From assembly GCF_014189505.1 (NCBI RefSeq), contig NZ_CP050301.1:3231501-3295500 (forward strand): a stretch of DNA of 64,000 nt. Direction: 5' to 3'. The notes under the pieces were generated by a model. The model did not search any database. It worked only from the letters and a program-made list of their open reading frames with translations, and was not told where the DNA came from. Positions 27,469 to 36,095 of this stretch are shown one piece after another; the first letter of the stretch is position 1, and the number at the start of each line of letters is the position of its first letter. This DNA comes from Phyllobacterium sp. 628 (GTDB taxonomy: Bacteria; Pseudomonadota; Alphaproteobacteria; Rhizobiales; Rhizobiaceae). Position numbers and translations under genes: made by a program.

Positions 27469-27896
27469 CAATGCGACTTGTGAAGCTCTTCCGGCGTCAC
27501 TCCAAGCAAATCGGCTGTCCTGCGGATCAGATTTGCCTCCTTGGGATCAAGATCATTGTCCGCATTGGCGATCGCAAGAAGATGGCGCAGAAGCATAACC
27601 TTGCGCTCGAACGGAACATCGGCAAAGGCCAGCGCAGCCTGCTCGCTGGATGTCTCATAGCCGAAGTCTTTGAGGTATGTGGCGACTTCGCCAAACTCAT
27701 CGGGAGAAATGCCAAAATCGGTCGAGGCAATGCGCAGGATCGCGGCATATTCCGATTTCTCGGTTTTGCCATCAGCCAGCGCCACATGCAGCAAAAGCAG
27801 CAGCTCAGCGGTCAAAACCGGATCGTCAGCAACCTTCTGCACGGCGCTCTTGGAACCGAGAAATGCGGTGATGCGATCAAAAATGCTCTCGCTCAT
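27468..27896 (-). CDS. TerB-like (tellurite resistance family) small acidic protein
   Basis: 142 residues from MSESIFDRITAFLGSKSAV at 27896; the longer frame to 27965 has no support. The helical pattern with repeated acidic positions (LHVALADGKTEKSEYAAILRIA and LAIANADNDLDPKEANLIRRTADLLG) fits the TerB/DjlA-N fold, whose members bind metal through acidic loops. The function is unknown. Its tight coupling to cobE and cobM is notable, but there is no direct evidence of a role in cobalamin synthesis; it may simply share a promoter. The ribosome site is a G-rich stretch (GGGGG) 4 nt from the ATG. Confidence 0.75.
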   Translation of the reverse strand: MSESIFDRITAFLGSKSAVQKVADDPVLTAELLLLLHVALADGKTEKSEYAAILRIASTDFGISPDEFGEVATYLKDFGYETSSEQAALAFADVPFERKVMLLRHLLAIANADNDLDPKEANLIRRTADLLGVTPEELHKSH

Positions 27897-28068
27897 TGTA
27901 CCCCCAACTGTCTGCACGCGATTGATCGCAGCAGAAACTTTCCAATTCAAGTGCGTAAACAACACACTAGCGCGTGATTCGCACAGTTGAATTGTGCAGG
28001 CGCCTAAATGTTCTCGCCAAAGACAAAAATCTCTCTATGTTCCGGCGCATTCTTAATGAGTTCCCGCC

Positions 28069-28860
28069 ATGTCTGCCTTCTTCGAAAATATTCCAGTACT
28101 TCTTATCCTTGCCGCCTTTGCTGCAGGTTTTATCGACTCTATCGCAGGTGGCGGCGGATTGATCACCGTTCCGGTGCTGCTTCTTTCAGGCATGTCGCCC
28201 GTCGAATCCCTTGGCACCAACAAGCTGCAATCGCTGTTTGGTTCTGCCTCGGCGACCATCGCCTATGCCCAGAAGGGTCATGTCGATCTGAAAAAGCAGT
28301 TGCCGTCAGCCCTCATGTCGGCACTTGGCGGCGTCGGCGGCGCATTGCTCGCAGGCTTTTTGCCCGGAGATTTGCTTCGTGCCTTTCTGCCGGTCCTGCT
28401 GATCGCAATTGCGCTTTACTTCGCGCTCAAGCCAAATATGGGCGATATCGACCGCACCCGGCGCATGACACCATTTCTCTTCGGCCTTACGATTGTCCCA
28501 CTCATTGGTTTTTATGACGGCCTGTTCGGTCCGGGAACCGGCTCGTTTTTTATGCTCAGCTTCGTGTCCCTGGCAGGCTATGGCCTGCTCAAGGCAACAG
28601 CGCACACAAAACTTCTCAATCTCGCTTCCAATGTCGGTGGCTTCGCTACTTTCGCATTTCTCGGGGTGATCAATTGGAAGATTGGCCTGTGTATGGGCGT
28701 CGCCCAATTTATTGGCGCGCGCGTCGGTGCCAGCATGGCCATGAAAAACGGCGCAAAGATCATCAAGCCATTGCTGATTGTCGTCTGTCTGGCCTTGGCG
28801 ACAAAATTGCTGCTTGATCCCAGCAACCCGATTCGCCTCTGGCTGGCAGCGCTCCTTTAG
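28069..28860 (+). CDS. TSUP-family (TauE/SafE) membrane permease
   Basis: 263 residues with about eight membrane helices. Two internal repeats are visible: GFIDSIAGGGGLITVPVLLLSG with LGTNKLQSLFGSASATIAYAQKG in the first half, and GFYDGLFGPGTGSFFMLSFV with TKLLNLASNVGGFATF in the second. TSUP proteins move sulfite, sulfonates or other organic anions across the inner membrane. A link to the probable sulfite dehydrogenase 15 kb away is possible but unproven. It is divergent from the terB-cobE-cobM operon and followed by hairpin repeat copy B. Confidence 0.85.
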   Translation: MSAFFENIPVLLILAAFAAGFIDSIAGGGGLITVPVLLLSGMSPVESLGTNKLQSLFGSASATIAYAQKGHVDLKKQLPSALMSALGGVGGALLAGFLPGDLLRAFLPVLLIAIALYFALKPNMGDIDRTRRMTPFLFGLTIVPLIGFYDGLFGPGTGSFFMLSFVSLAGYGLLKATAHTKLLNLASNVGGFATFAFLGVINWKIGLCMGVAQFIGARVGASMAMKNGAKIIKPLLIVVCLALATKLLLDPSNPIRLWLAALL

Positions 28861-28883
28861 CAGCAGTGCTGCACGAAGAATGC

Positions 28884-29004
28884 TGCGTGGTTCGACAAGC
28901 TCACCATGAGGGACAGTGAAGATTGCAGGGAGTTATATTCTGCAATGTTGACGATTGTTTTGCAGCCATCCATATCCCTCATGGTGAGATTGTCGAACCA
29001 CGCA
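28884..29004. repeat. Hairpin repeat family R, copy B
   Basis: 121 nt with arms TGCGTGGTTCGACAAGCTCA and ATGGTGAGATTGTCGAACCA; the inner half of each arm is ACCATGAGGGA or TCCCTCATGGT. The centre has GATTGCAGGGAGTTATATTC, shared in part with copies A, C and D. It separates the TSUP gene from the converging eamA-like gene and may serve as a bidirectional terminator. Confidence 0.92.
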
Positions 29005-29038
29005 TAAACTTCATTGTAACAGGCGTTATCCGTCGCCT

Positions 29039-29467
29039 TTAGAACCTGAAACTAAGTAGGATGACACCGCCGCCAATCAGCAGAACACCGAGCCAGTTCA
29101 GGCCTGATAGTTTCTCGCCGAGAAATGCCACGCCGAAAATTGCAACCATCACCACGGACAGTTTGTCGATGGGCGCAACCCGCGCCGCATCGCCGATTTT
29201 CAATGCACGAAAATAGGCGAGCCACGATGCACCCGTCGCCAGCCCGGACAGGATCAAAAATGTCCAGGTCTTGGCTGAAATGGTTGACGGGCTTTGCCAT
29301 TGCCCGCTGACGGTCAGAAACAGGCAGAGCGCGCCGATAATGACAAAGGTACGGATCAGCGTGGCAAAATCCGAATTGATATTCTCAATGCCGATCTTGG
29401 CAAAAATGGCGGTCAGAGCCGCGAAGATTGCGGAGAGAAAAGCCCAGAATTGCCAAGTTCCTGTCAT
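29039..29467 (-). CDS. Short EamA/DMT-family membrane protein
   Basis: 142 residues with about five membrane helices, half the size of a full EamA transporter, so it probably works as a dimer. Family features are LSAIFAALTAIFAKIGIENINSD at the start and GDAARVAPIDKLSVVMVAIFGVAFLGEKLSGLNWLGV near the end. Its ATG overlaps the cobO stop by 1 nt (TGATG), so it is the last gene of the riboswitch-controlled cobP-cobW-cobN-cobO unit. That placement invites the idea of a B12- or cobalt-related substrate, but nothing in the sequence proves it. Confidence 0.8.
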   Translation of the reverse strand: MTGTWQFWAFLSAIFAALTAIFAKIGIENINSDFATLIRTFVIIGALCLFLTVSGQWQSPSTISAKTWTFLILSGLATGASWLAYFRALKIGDAARVAPIDKLSVVMVAIFGVAFLGEKLSGLNWLGVLLIGGGVILLSFRF

Positions 29468-30105
29468 CAGAATTCAATGCCCTTCTGCGCCTTGATACCG
29501 GACCGGAACGGATGTTTGATCATTTCCATCTCGGTGACAAGGTCGGCGAACTCGATAAGTTCGTCCTTGGCGTTGCGGCCGGTGATGATCACATGTTTCA
29601 TGTGCGGCTTTTGTTTGAGAACCTCAATGATTTCTTCGACGGGGAGATAGTCGTAGCGCAGCGCGATGTTCAGCTCATCACAAAGTACAATGTCCGTTTC
29701 ATCGTCGAGGATCATTGTCTTTGCCTGTTCCCATGCGTCGCGAGCCATGGCGATGTCGCGCGCCCGATCTTGCGTCTCCCAGGTAAATCCCTCGCCCATG
29801 GCCGAGATTTTCACCTGTTCCGGAAATTTCTCCAATACCCAGCGCTCACCGGTGTCCCATGAGCCTTTGACGAACTGAATGACGCCAATCCTCATGCCGT
29901 GGCCGAGCGCCCGGAAAACCACCCCGAAACCGGCGGTAGACTTGCCCTTTCCCTTACCGGTATTGACGATCACCAATCCCTTTTCATCGGTCTTGGTGGC
30001 AAGAATTTTATCGCGCACGACCTTCTTCTTGCGCATCTTGTCCGCATGGCGCGCGTTCACTTCCTCTTCGGTCAGGTTCAACAGTTTCTCTGATTTTTCA
30101 GCCAT
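29467..30105 (-). CDS. cobO: Cob(I)yrinic acid a,c-diamide adenosyltransferase CobO
   Basis: 212 residues of the CobA/CobO/BtuR family. The P-loop is VIVNTGKGKGKSTAGFGVVFRALGHG (about 45-70), and FVKGSWDTGERW, DETDIVLCDELNIALRYDYL and VIITGRNAKDELIEFADLVTEM follow as expected. It transfers the adenosyl group of ATP to cob(I)yrinic acid diamide. The N-terminal 40 residues are charged and conserved in rhizobial CobO. It lies 26 nt downstream of cobN with AGGACAC as ribosome site, under the upstream B12 riboswitch. Confidence 0.94.
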   Translation of the reverse strand: MAEKSEKLLNLTEEEVNARHADKMRKKKVVRDKILATKTDEKGLVIVNTGKGKGKSTAGFGVVFRALGHGMRIGVIQFVKGSWDTGERWVLEKFPEQVKISAMGEGFTWETQDRARDIAMARDAWEQAKTMILDDETDIVLCDELNIALRYDYLPVEEIIEVLKQKPHMKHVIITGRNAKDELIEFADLVTEMEMIKHPFRSGIKAQKGIEF

Positions 30106-30131
30106 TTGGCGTGTCCTTCCGAATCATTGTC

Positions 30132-33100
30132 TCAGGCGGCAAGCTTGCCGAGTTCAAATCGTGCCGAGTTGGAGCGCGGTGTCCAGAAGCCACGTTCCAC
30201 GGCTTCCTCCAGCTTTTCAGCGATGTCACGCAGGGCATGCTGGTTCTTGTCTTTGAGAAACGCCCGCACCTCGTCATCCATCAAAAAGGCTTGATAAACG
30301 GCTTCAAAATGATGATTGCGTACGGCACCGGTCGTTGCTGCAAAGGCGAAGAGATAATCCACCGTGGCAGCCATCTCGAAGGCACCCTTATAGCCGTGGC
30401 GCATCACGCCCGCGATCCATTTGGGGTTTGTCACACGGCCGCGAACAGTTCGCCCGATTTCTTCCTCGAGCGTGCGAATGACCGGCTTTTCCGGGCGCGA
30501 GTGATCATTGTGGTAAATCGTCGGACGCTCGCCGGACAATTGTTCGACCGCCGCCGACATGCCGCCTTCAAACTGATAATAGTCATCGGAATCCAGCAGG
30601 TCGTGTTCGCGGTTATCCTGATTTTGCACGACGGCCTCGACAGTACGCAGCCGTTCTTCCAAGAGACCGCGTTCCGCTTTGCCCTCTTCACCGGCACCAT
30701 AGGCATAGCCACCCCAGACGAGCCAGGCTTCGGCCAGATCGTCACGCTTATCCCAGGCCTTTTCATCGATCAGTGTCTGCAGGCCCGCACCATAGGCACC
30801 GGGCTTTGAGCCGAAGACACGGAAGCCCGCACGCTGCCTTGCGGTTTTCTCATCTGCACCCTCGGCGATCAAACGCGCTTGTTCGCTGTGCATGCGCATG
30901 GCGATGGGATTGTCGTCCGCATCTTCCTGCAACGCCCCCACCGCACGCACGGCTTTGTCGAACAGTGCAATCTGATCCGGGAACGCATCACGAAAGAAAC
31001 CGGAAATGCGTAAAGTCACATCGACACGCGGACGCCCCAGCACAGCTGGCGGAATGATTTCATAGCCAGTCACGCGCCGGGAAGCCCTGTCCCACACAGG
31101 TTTGACGCCGATCAGGGCCAAGGCCTGAGCGATATCATCGCCGCCGGTCCGCATATTCGAGGTGCCCCACGCCGTCAGGCCCAGTGATGTCGGCCACTCG
31201 CCATGATCCTGCGTGTAACGGCGGATCAAGAGTTCCGCCGATTTCTGGCCAAGTTCCCATGCGGCCGGTGTTGGCACTGCGCGGCTATCAACGGAAAAGA
31301 AGTTGCGCCCTGTCGGCAGCACATCGGGACGGCCGCGTGTCGGCGCACCCGATGGCCCCGGCGCAACAAAACGTCCGTCCATAGCCGTCAAAAGTCCGGC
31401 CATTTCCGCATGGCCGCAAGCCATCACAGCCGGATGCAAATTGGTTCGGATGCCTTCGACAACCTCAAGCGTTGCATACCAGTCAACCGGACACACCGTT
31501 TCTCCGGCAACCAGCTTGGCTGCCAGCAACTCGACACGCTCCACCGTATCGCCAGCAATGCGCCATGGATCGCCACACACCTCAGCCAAAATATCCGGAC
31601 GCTCGCCATTCCATGGCGCTGCCATGTCGCAATCGAGTGGATCGAACCAGGTAAAACCCAGATCATTGGCTATGGCCCGCTGCAAGCTCTGGTCAGCGCC
31701 TTGACCAGAGCCCCTCGGCACGCGCGCAAGAGCAACGACAAGGTCCGTTAGCAGGCGTCCCTCGGGGGCCAAGCCAAAAATATGCAGGCCATCGCGGATC
31801 TGCATTTCCTTGAGGTCACAGAGATACGCATCGAGCTTCTGCAGAGCGAGATCATCTGTATCGTGATCGTGAATGCCCGCATCCGTATCGAGACCGATAT
31901 CGCGGACCAGATCCAGGATTTGCACCTTGAGCCGCACGAGACGACGCGGGTCTACACCCGATGCCTCATAATATTCATCCACCAGCGCTTCGAGGTCTTT
32001 CAGCGGACCATAGCTTTCGGCCCGCGTCAGCGGCGGCGTCAGATGATCGATAATGACCGCAGACGAGCGGCGTTTGGCTTGCGTGCCCTCACCCGGATCG
32101 TTGACGATAAACGGATAGATATGCGGAACGGGGCCAAGCACGGACTCGGGGAAACACGTTTCCGAGAGTGCGAGAGATTTGCCCGGCAACCATTCAAGAT
32201 TGCCGTGCTTGCCGACATGCACAATGGCATGGGCACCATAGACTGTTCGAAGATAAGCATAGAAGGCGAGATAGCCGTGCGGCGGCACAAGATCCGGCGA
32301 GTGGTAGCTTTCCTTCGGATCGATGTTGTAGCCGCGTGCGGGCTGAATGCCGACCAGCACCTCACCGAACCGGCTGAGCGGCAGGGCGAAGCCACGTGCT
32401 GCATCAAGGAAGAATGGATCATCCTTCGGCGTGCCCCAGCGCGCTGTCACTTTTTGCTGAATCACATCCGGAAGCGATGCAAAGAAACTATTGTATTGAT
32501 TCAGCGAAATCGTTTCGCGGATGTCGCGTCCATCGCTGGCTGCATTGGTTGGGCCCGCCATCAGATGGTTGATCAATGCCTCACCATCGGCAGGCAAATC
32601 GGCAATCGTGTAGCCGGCATTCCGCATGGATCTGAGCACCTGCCATGTACCGGCAGGCGTATCGAGCCCGACACCATTGCCGAGCCGTCCATCCCGGTTG
32701 GGATAGTTGGCCATGACAAGGGCAACGCGCCGCTCAGCCGGTTTGCTGGTACGCAGCCGTGCCCAGTTTGATGCGAGATCAGCCACGAATGCGACACGGT
32801 CCGCTTGCGGTTCGTGCATGACAATATTGGCTTGCACCGCCTCATCAAAATGCCTGGCCGACTTGAACGAAACAGCACGGGAAAGCACACGGCCGTCCAC
32901 CTCGGGCAAGGCGACATTCATCGCCAGATCACGCGCCGACAGACCTTGATCGGATGAACGCCATTGCTCGGCGCTGGAACCTGAGAAGATGACCTGCAAC
33001 ACCATCGCGCCGTCATGTTCCAGCACCGTCGGCTTGCGTGCGGCACCCGGCGCGGAAACAGCAAACCCGGTTGCGTTCAAAACGACAGCTGGCGGCGCTT

Positions 33101-33863
33101 CGGAAAAGATGCTTTCCGATGTAGCGATTGAAACCGGGTCTTTCAAACTGGAGACAAACACCGGCAAAGGATTGAGGCCCTTGGCGCGCAAAGCCTCCAA
33201 CAATGCCTCAACCGGCTGGGTCTGGCCGCTTTGCACCAATGCCCGGTAAAAGCAGATCGCTACAACCGGTGAGCCCTCATGCCACTCATGCCGCATTTCT
33301 TCCAGCGAAGGCGCGGCCTTGCCCGGCCACCACAGACCTGCTTTGAGCAATGGCGCTGCATCCTGCGGTTTTTCACCGGCACCAATCAATGCCGCGCAAT
33401 AATCGAGAAAACGCTGCGCATTCTGTGCCCCGCCCTCCAGCAGATAATGCCAAAGCGCATCCCGGTCATGCCGGACAATAGTCGAAAACCGGTCGAGTCC
33501 CGGATCAGGCTTTTCGTCACCGGGCAGAACAGCAAGTTGCACCCTGTGATTGACAGCGCAGGCATGCAGCGCTTCCAGACCATAGGGCCAGTAACTCTCA
33601 CCACCGATGACGCGCACGACAATGAGTTTCGCAAAACGCGCCGTTCGCTCGACATAGGCATCGACTGACATCGGATGCGACAAGCTCATCATATTGGCCA
33701 GGCGCAGGGAAACCGCACCATCGCCCTGCCGCCGGGCGGAGGCCAGACTGGCAAGTTCCGTATCGGCGGCGGACAGAAACAACACATCTCCCGGCGTCTG
33801 GCCAAGGTCAATCGCCTCGGTGCCTTCAGCAATCGTGCCTTTCTGGGCGAGCAGGAGATGCAT
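30132..33863 (-). CDS. cobN: Aerobic cobaltochelatase subunit CobN
   Basis: 1243 residues, the usual size of the large subunit that inserts cobalt into hydrogenobyrinic acid a,c-diamide with CobS and CobT. Clear landmarks are VALVMANYPNRDGRLGNGVGLDTPAG, HVGKHGNLEWLPGKSLALSE (metal and ring site), DVTLRISGFFRDAFPDQIALFD and FEGGMSAAVEQLSGERPTIYHND. No internal stop or frame break is seen. It lies between cobW and cobO with short gaps. CobS and CobT are not in this window, so they must be elsewhere. Confidence 0.95.
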   Translation of the reverse strand: MHLLLAQKGTIAEGTEAIDLGQTPGDVLFLSAADTELASLASARRQGDGAVSLRLANMMSLSHPMSVDAYVERTARFAKLIVVRVIGGESYWPYGLEALHACAVNHRVQLAVLPGDEKPDPGLDRFSTIVRHDRDALWHYLLEGGAQNAQRFLDYCAALIGAGEKPQDAAPLLKAGLWWPGKAAPSLEEMRHEWHEGSPVVAICFYRALVQSGQTQPVEALLEALRAKGLNPLPVFVSSLKDPVSIATSESIFSEAPPAVVLNATGFAVSAPGAARKPTVLEHDGAMVLQVIFSGSSAEQWRSSDQGLSARDLAMNVALPEVDGRVLSRAVSFKSARHFDEAVQANIVMHEPQADRVAFVADLASNWARLRTSKPAERRVALVMANYPNRDGRLGNGVGLDTPAGTWQVLRSMRNAGYTIADLPADGEALINHLMAGPTNAASDGRDIRETISLNQYNSFFASLPDVIQQKVTARWGTPKDDPFFLDAARGFALPLSRFGEVLVGIQPARGYNIDPKESYHSPDLVPPHGYLAFYAYLRTVYGAHAIVHVGKHGNLEWLPGKSLALSETCFPESVLGPVPHIYPFIVNDPGEGTQAKRRSSAVIIDHLTPPLTRAESYGPLKDLEALVDEYYEASGVDPRRLVRLKVQILDLVRDIGLDTDAGIHDHDTDDLALQKLDAYLCDLKEMQIRDGLHIFGLAPEGRLLTDLVVALARVPRGSGQGADQSLQRAIANDLGFTWFDPLDCDMAAPWNGERPDILAEVCGDPWRIAGDTVERVELLAAKLVAGETVCPVDWYATLEVVEGIRTNLHPAVMACGHAEMAGLLTAMDGRFVAPGPSGAPTRGRPDVLPTGRNFFSVDSRAVPTPAAWELGQKSAELLIRRYTQDHGEWPTSLGLTAWGTSNMRTGGDDIAQALALIGVKPVWDRASRRVTGYEIIPPAVLGRPRVDVTLRISGFFRDAFPDQIALFDKAVRAVGALQEDADDNPIAMRMHSEQARLIAEGADEKTARQRAGFRVFGSKPGAYGAGLQTLIDEKAWDKRDDLAEAWLVWGGYAYGAGEEGKAERGLLEERLRTVEAVVQNQDNREHDLLDSDDYYQFEGGMSAAVEQLSGERPTIYHNDHSRPEKPVIRTLEEEIGRTVRGRVTNPKWIAGVMRHGYKGAFEMAATVDYLFAFAATTGAVRNHHFEAVYQAFLMDDEVRAFLKDKNQHALRDIAEKLEEAVERGFWTPRSNSARFELGKLAA

Positions 33864-33877
33864 TCAGTTTCCTATCT

Positions 33878-34930
33878 TCAGACAGCGGCTGCGGTCACAG
33901 CCGATGTGATGGCATCATTATCAATGTCGTGCAGTCCGATGACAACGAAACGGGTCTGCCGCTCCTCGCCCGGATTCCACGCACGATCAAAGTAATGCTC
34001 GATGCGCGTGCCGACAGCCTGCACAACCAGACGCATAGGTTTTCCCGGAACGTCAGCAAAGCCCTTCAGTCGCAGAATGTCGTGATCGGCAATAACGGTC
34101 TTGAGCTTTTCGATGAACGACTTCGGCTCAGCAACTGGGCCAAGACCAACGACAAAGCTTTCGAACTCGTCATGGTCATGCTCTTCACCTGCCTCATGCT
34201 CCATCTCATGGTGTGACTTGCGATTGGCAATGTCTTCCTCGGTACCGACACCAAGACCAAGCAGCAATTCATTGCTGAGCTTGCCGAAGCTGGCCGACAC
34301 CATGTTGAGCGAGCGCGACGAACGGCTCTGCACGTCACCACGCACACCGTCGAGCTGCTTGTCATTGATCAGATCCGTCTTGTTCAGAACGATCAGATCA
34401 GCAGCACGAATCTGGTCCTCAAACAGCTCTTCGAGCGGGCTGTCGTGATCCAGCGAATCGTCTTGAATGCGCTGCGCATCAACCTTGTCATGATCATCAG
34501 CAAAGCGCCCTTCCGATACGGCTGAGGCGTCAATCACAGTGATAACACCATCAACGGTAACCTGCGTCTTGATCTCCGGCCAGTTGAACGCGGCAACCAG
34601 CGGCTGCGGCAAGGCAAGACCTGATGTCTCGATCACAATGTGATCCGGCCGGTCAGCCCGATCCAGCAGTTTGGTCATGGTCGGGATGAAATCATCGGCA
34701 ACGGTGCAGCAGATGCAGCCATTGTTCAGTTCGATCACGTCCTCGTCCCGGCATGCTTCGATACCGCAACCCTTGAGCAAGCCCCCGTCGACGCCGAGAT
34801 CACCAAACTCGTTGATGATCAGGGCAATGCGCTTGCCATTGGCGTTTTCGAGCAGATTGCGGATCATCGTCGTTTTGCCCGAACCGAGAAAACCAGTGAT
34901 CACTGTTGCGGGAATCTTTTGACCCTGCAT
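33878..34930 (-). CDS. cobW: COG0523-family GTPase CobW
   Basis: 350 residues. The Walker A is GFLGSGKTT near the N-terminus, the metal motif is GCICCTVADDF, and the nucleotide-specifying NKTD lies in DLIVLNKTDLI. A His- and Glu-rich stretch (HHEMEHEAGEEHDHDE, near 250) can bind metal. CobW is thought to deliver cobalt to the chelatase; its position directly before cobN supports that. The ribosome site AGGAAT lies just before the ATG, 4 nt after the cobP stop. Confidence 0.94.
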   Translation of the reverse strand: MQGQKIPATVITGFLGSGKTTMIRNLLENANGKRIALIINEFGDLGVDGGLLKGCGIEACRDEDVIELNNGCICCTVADDFIPTMTKLLDRADRPDHIVIETSGLALPQPLVAAFNWPEIKTQVTVDGVITVIDASAVSEGRFADDHDKVDAQRIQDDSLDHDSPLEELFEDQIRAADLIVLNKTDLINDKQLDGVRGDVQSRSSRSLNMVSASFGKLSNELLLGLGVGTEEDIANRKSHHEMEHEAGEEHDHDEFESFVVGLGPVAEPKSFIEKLKTVIADHDILRLKGFADVPGKPMRLVVQAVGTRIEHYFDRAWNPGEERQTRFVVIGLHDIDNDAITSAVTAAAV

Positions 34931-34934
34931 ATTC

Positions 34935-35459
34935 CTATCCCTTCATTGTGAGCGGCAGCCCGGCTGCCACGAAATAGACTGTTGCTGCGGCTTGTGCCAC
35001 AGCCTGATGGAGACGTCCGGCATGGTCGCGAAAATCGCGCGCCATGCGGTTCTCCGGTACAATGCCAAGACCCACCTCATTCGAAACCAGTATGATTGAT
35101 CCCTGCAGTTTCGGCAGCGCTTCAACGAGCTGCCGTGTCTCGGCGGTAATATCGCGCTCGGCCATCATGAGGTTCGTAAGCCAGAGCGTAAGACAATCAA
35201 CAAGAACGGCTTTTCCGGGTGCAGTTGCGCTTTGCAATGTATCCACCAGATCGAGCGGCTCCTCGATTGTACGCCATGCTGAACCGCGCTGCTGTTTGTG
35301 CAAATCGATCCGCTCGGACATTTCTTCATCCCAAGCCCTGCCCGTGGCGAGATAAACGCGATCCAGACCGGATGCGTTGATCAAACCCTCAGCAAAGCTG
35401 GATTTGCCGGAGCGGGCTCCGCCAAGAATGAAGGTCACACCGTGATTGAGCACAGACAT
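34935..35459 (-). CDS. cobP: Adenosylcobinamide kinase / guanylyltransferase CobP
   Basis: 174 residues from the ATG at 35459; a TTG four codons earlier is in frame but unsupported. P-loop [18 protein letters not shown], then [28 protein letters not shown], the phosphate-accepting region, and [24 protein letters not shown]. It phosphorylates adenosylcobinamide and adds GMP. It is the first gene after the B12 riboswitch, about 190 nt from the aptamer. The intervening leader contains two strong hairpins (35628-35647 and 35587-35604). Confidence 0.93.
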   Translation of the reverse strand: MSVLNHGVTFILGGARSGKSSFAEGLINASGLDRVYLATGRAWDEEMSERIDLHKQQRGSAWRTIEEPLDLVDTLQSATAPGKAVLVDCLTLWLTNLMMAERDITAETRQLVEALPKLQGSIILVSNEVGLGIVPENRMARDFRDHAGRLHQAVAQAAATVYFVAAGLPLTMKG

Positions 35460-35649
35460 CGCCGCCGTCAATACGACCGCAATGGTCCATCAAACGGCAG
35501 CGGCGGCGCCGCACTATCAAGATGTGAGGGGGAAGAACAATAGAACGCGCGATGCGAGCAGCCATGACAACCTCCGTGCTGGGCCAGAAGGGATGCTACC
35601 CTTCGGTTCTTGGGCAGGATTACCCCAAGCGTTTCCTGGGAAACGCTCT

Positions 35650-35858
35650 ATGACTGGCAGGTCTCCTGGCTCGCGGGTCACGGGATCGATGCTGCCTTCC
35701 CGGTTTCCCAGTGACTGCCTTCTGCATATGCGTCAGGCTTTGCATTGATCCTCGCCGCTCTACAGTCGCGGGGTCGGCTGCGGTGGGATCGCCCATTCGG
35801 GTACGACCGTCGCATTCCCTTTTGATCCCTTGGCCTTTGGCCAATATGGGAACCAATC
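35650..35858 (-). promoter_or_regulatory. Cobalamin (B12) riboswitch
   Basis: Read on the minus strand, the conserved parts appear in order: GGTTCCC near 35848-35854, GGGATCAAAAGGGAATGCG near 35810-35828, CCGCAGCCGACCCCGCGACT near 35765-35785, CACTGGGAAACCGGGAAGG near 35695-35713, and the B12 box GCCAGGAGACCTGCC at 35657-35671. This is the standard adenosylcobalamin aptamer. Just beyond it lies a 9-bp hairpin (AGCGTTTCC/GGAAACGCT, 35628-35647), which may belong to the expression platform; no U-run follows, so control may be translational. It should repress cobP-cobW-cobN-cobO-eamA when B12 is abundant. Confidence 0.95.
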
Positions 35859-35948
35859 ATGCGGTGGACGTTATTCATCCCCCATGAGAAATGTCAATTG
35901 AATCTATGTGGTTTGCTTAGAGCGCGATGCATTGCTTGCATGTGTACA

Positions 35949-36095
35949 GTGCGTGGTTCGACAAGCTCACCATGAGGGAGATAGAGGATTGCAGGGGGCT
36001 ATATTCTGCAAGATTGTTCATGCCGCAATGTTTCATATTGGCTTTACAGCACCGCTCTCCCTCATGGTGAGCTTGTCGAACGACGAACCGCGCAC
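35949..36095. repeat. Hairpin repeat family R, copy C (overlaps the cobQ 3' end)
   Basis: 147 nt, longer than other copies because the centre has an extra stretch around GTTCATGCCGCAATG and the right arm is modified (CTTGTCGAACGACGAACCGC). The right arm lies inside the coding region of cobQ, where it encodes the C-terminal residues [11 protein letters not shown]. The left arm lies beyond the cobQ stop. Confidence 0.9.

Noticed and set aside
31782-32771. ORF of 329 codons on the plus strand
   Set aside because: Antisense to cobN, which has clear family motifs throughout; shadow frame.
35390-35565. 58-codon ORF (MAARIARSIVLPPH) on the minus strand after the B12 riboswitch, with a GGAGG ribosome site
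   Set aside because: It runs out of frame into cobP and its later part is Arg-rich and shadow-like. A leader peptide is possible but not supported beyond the ribosome site.
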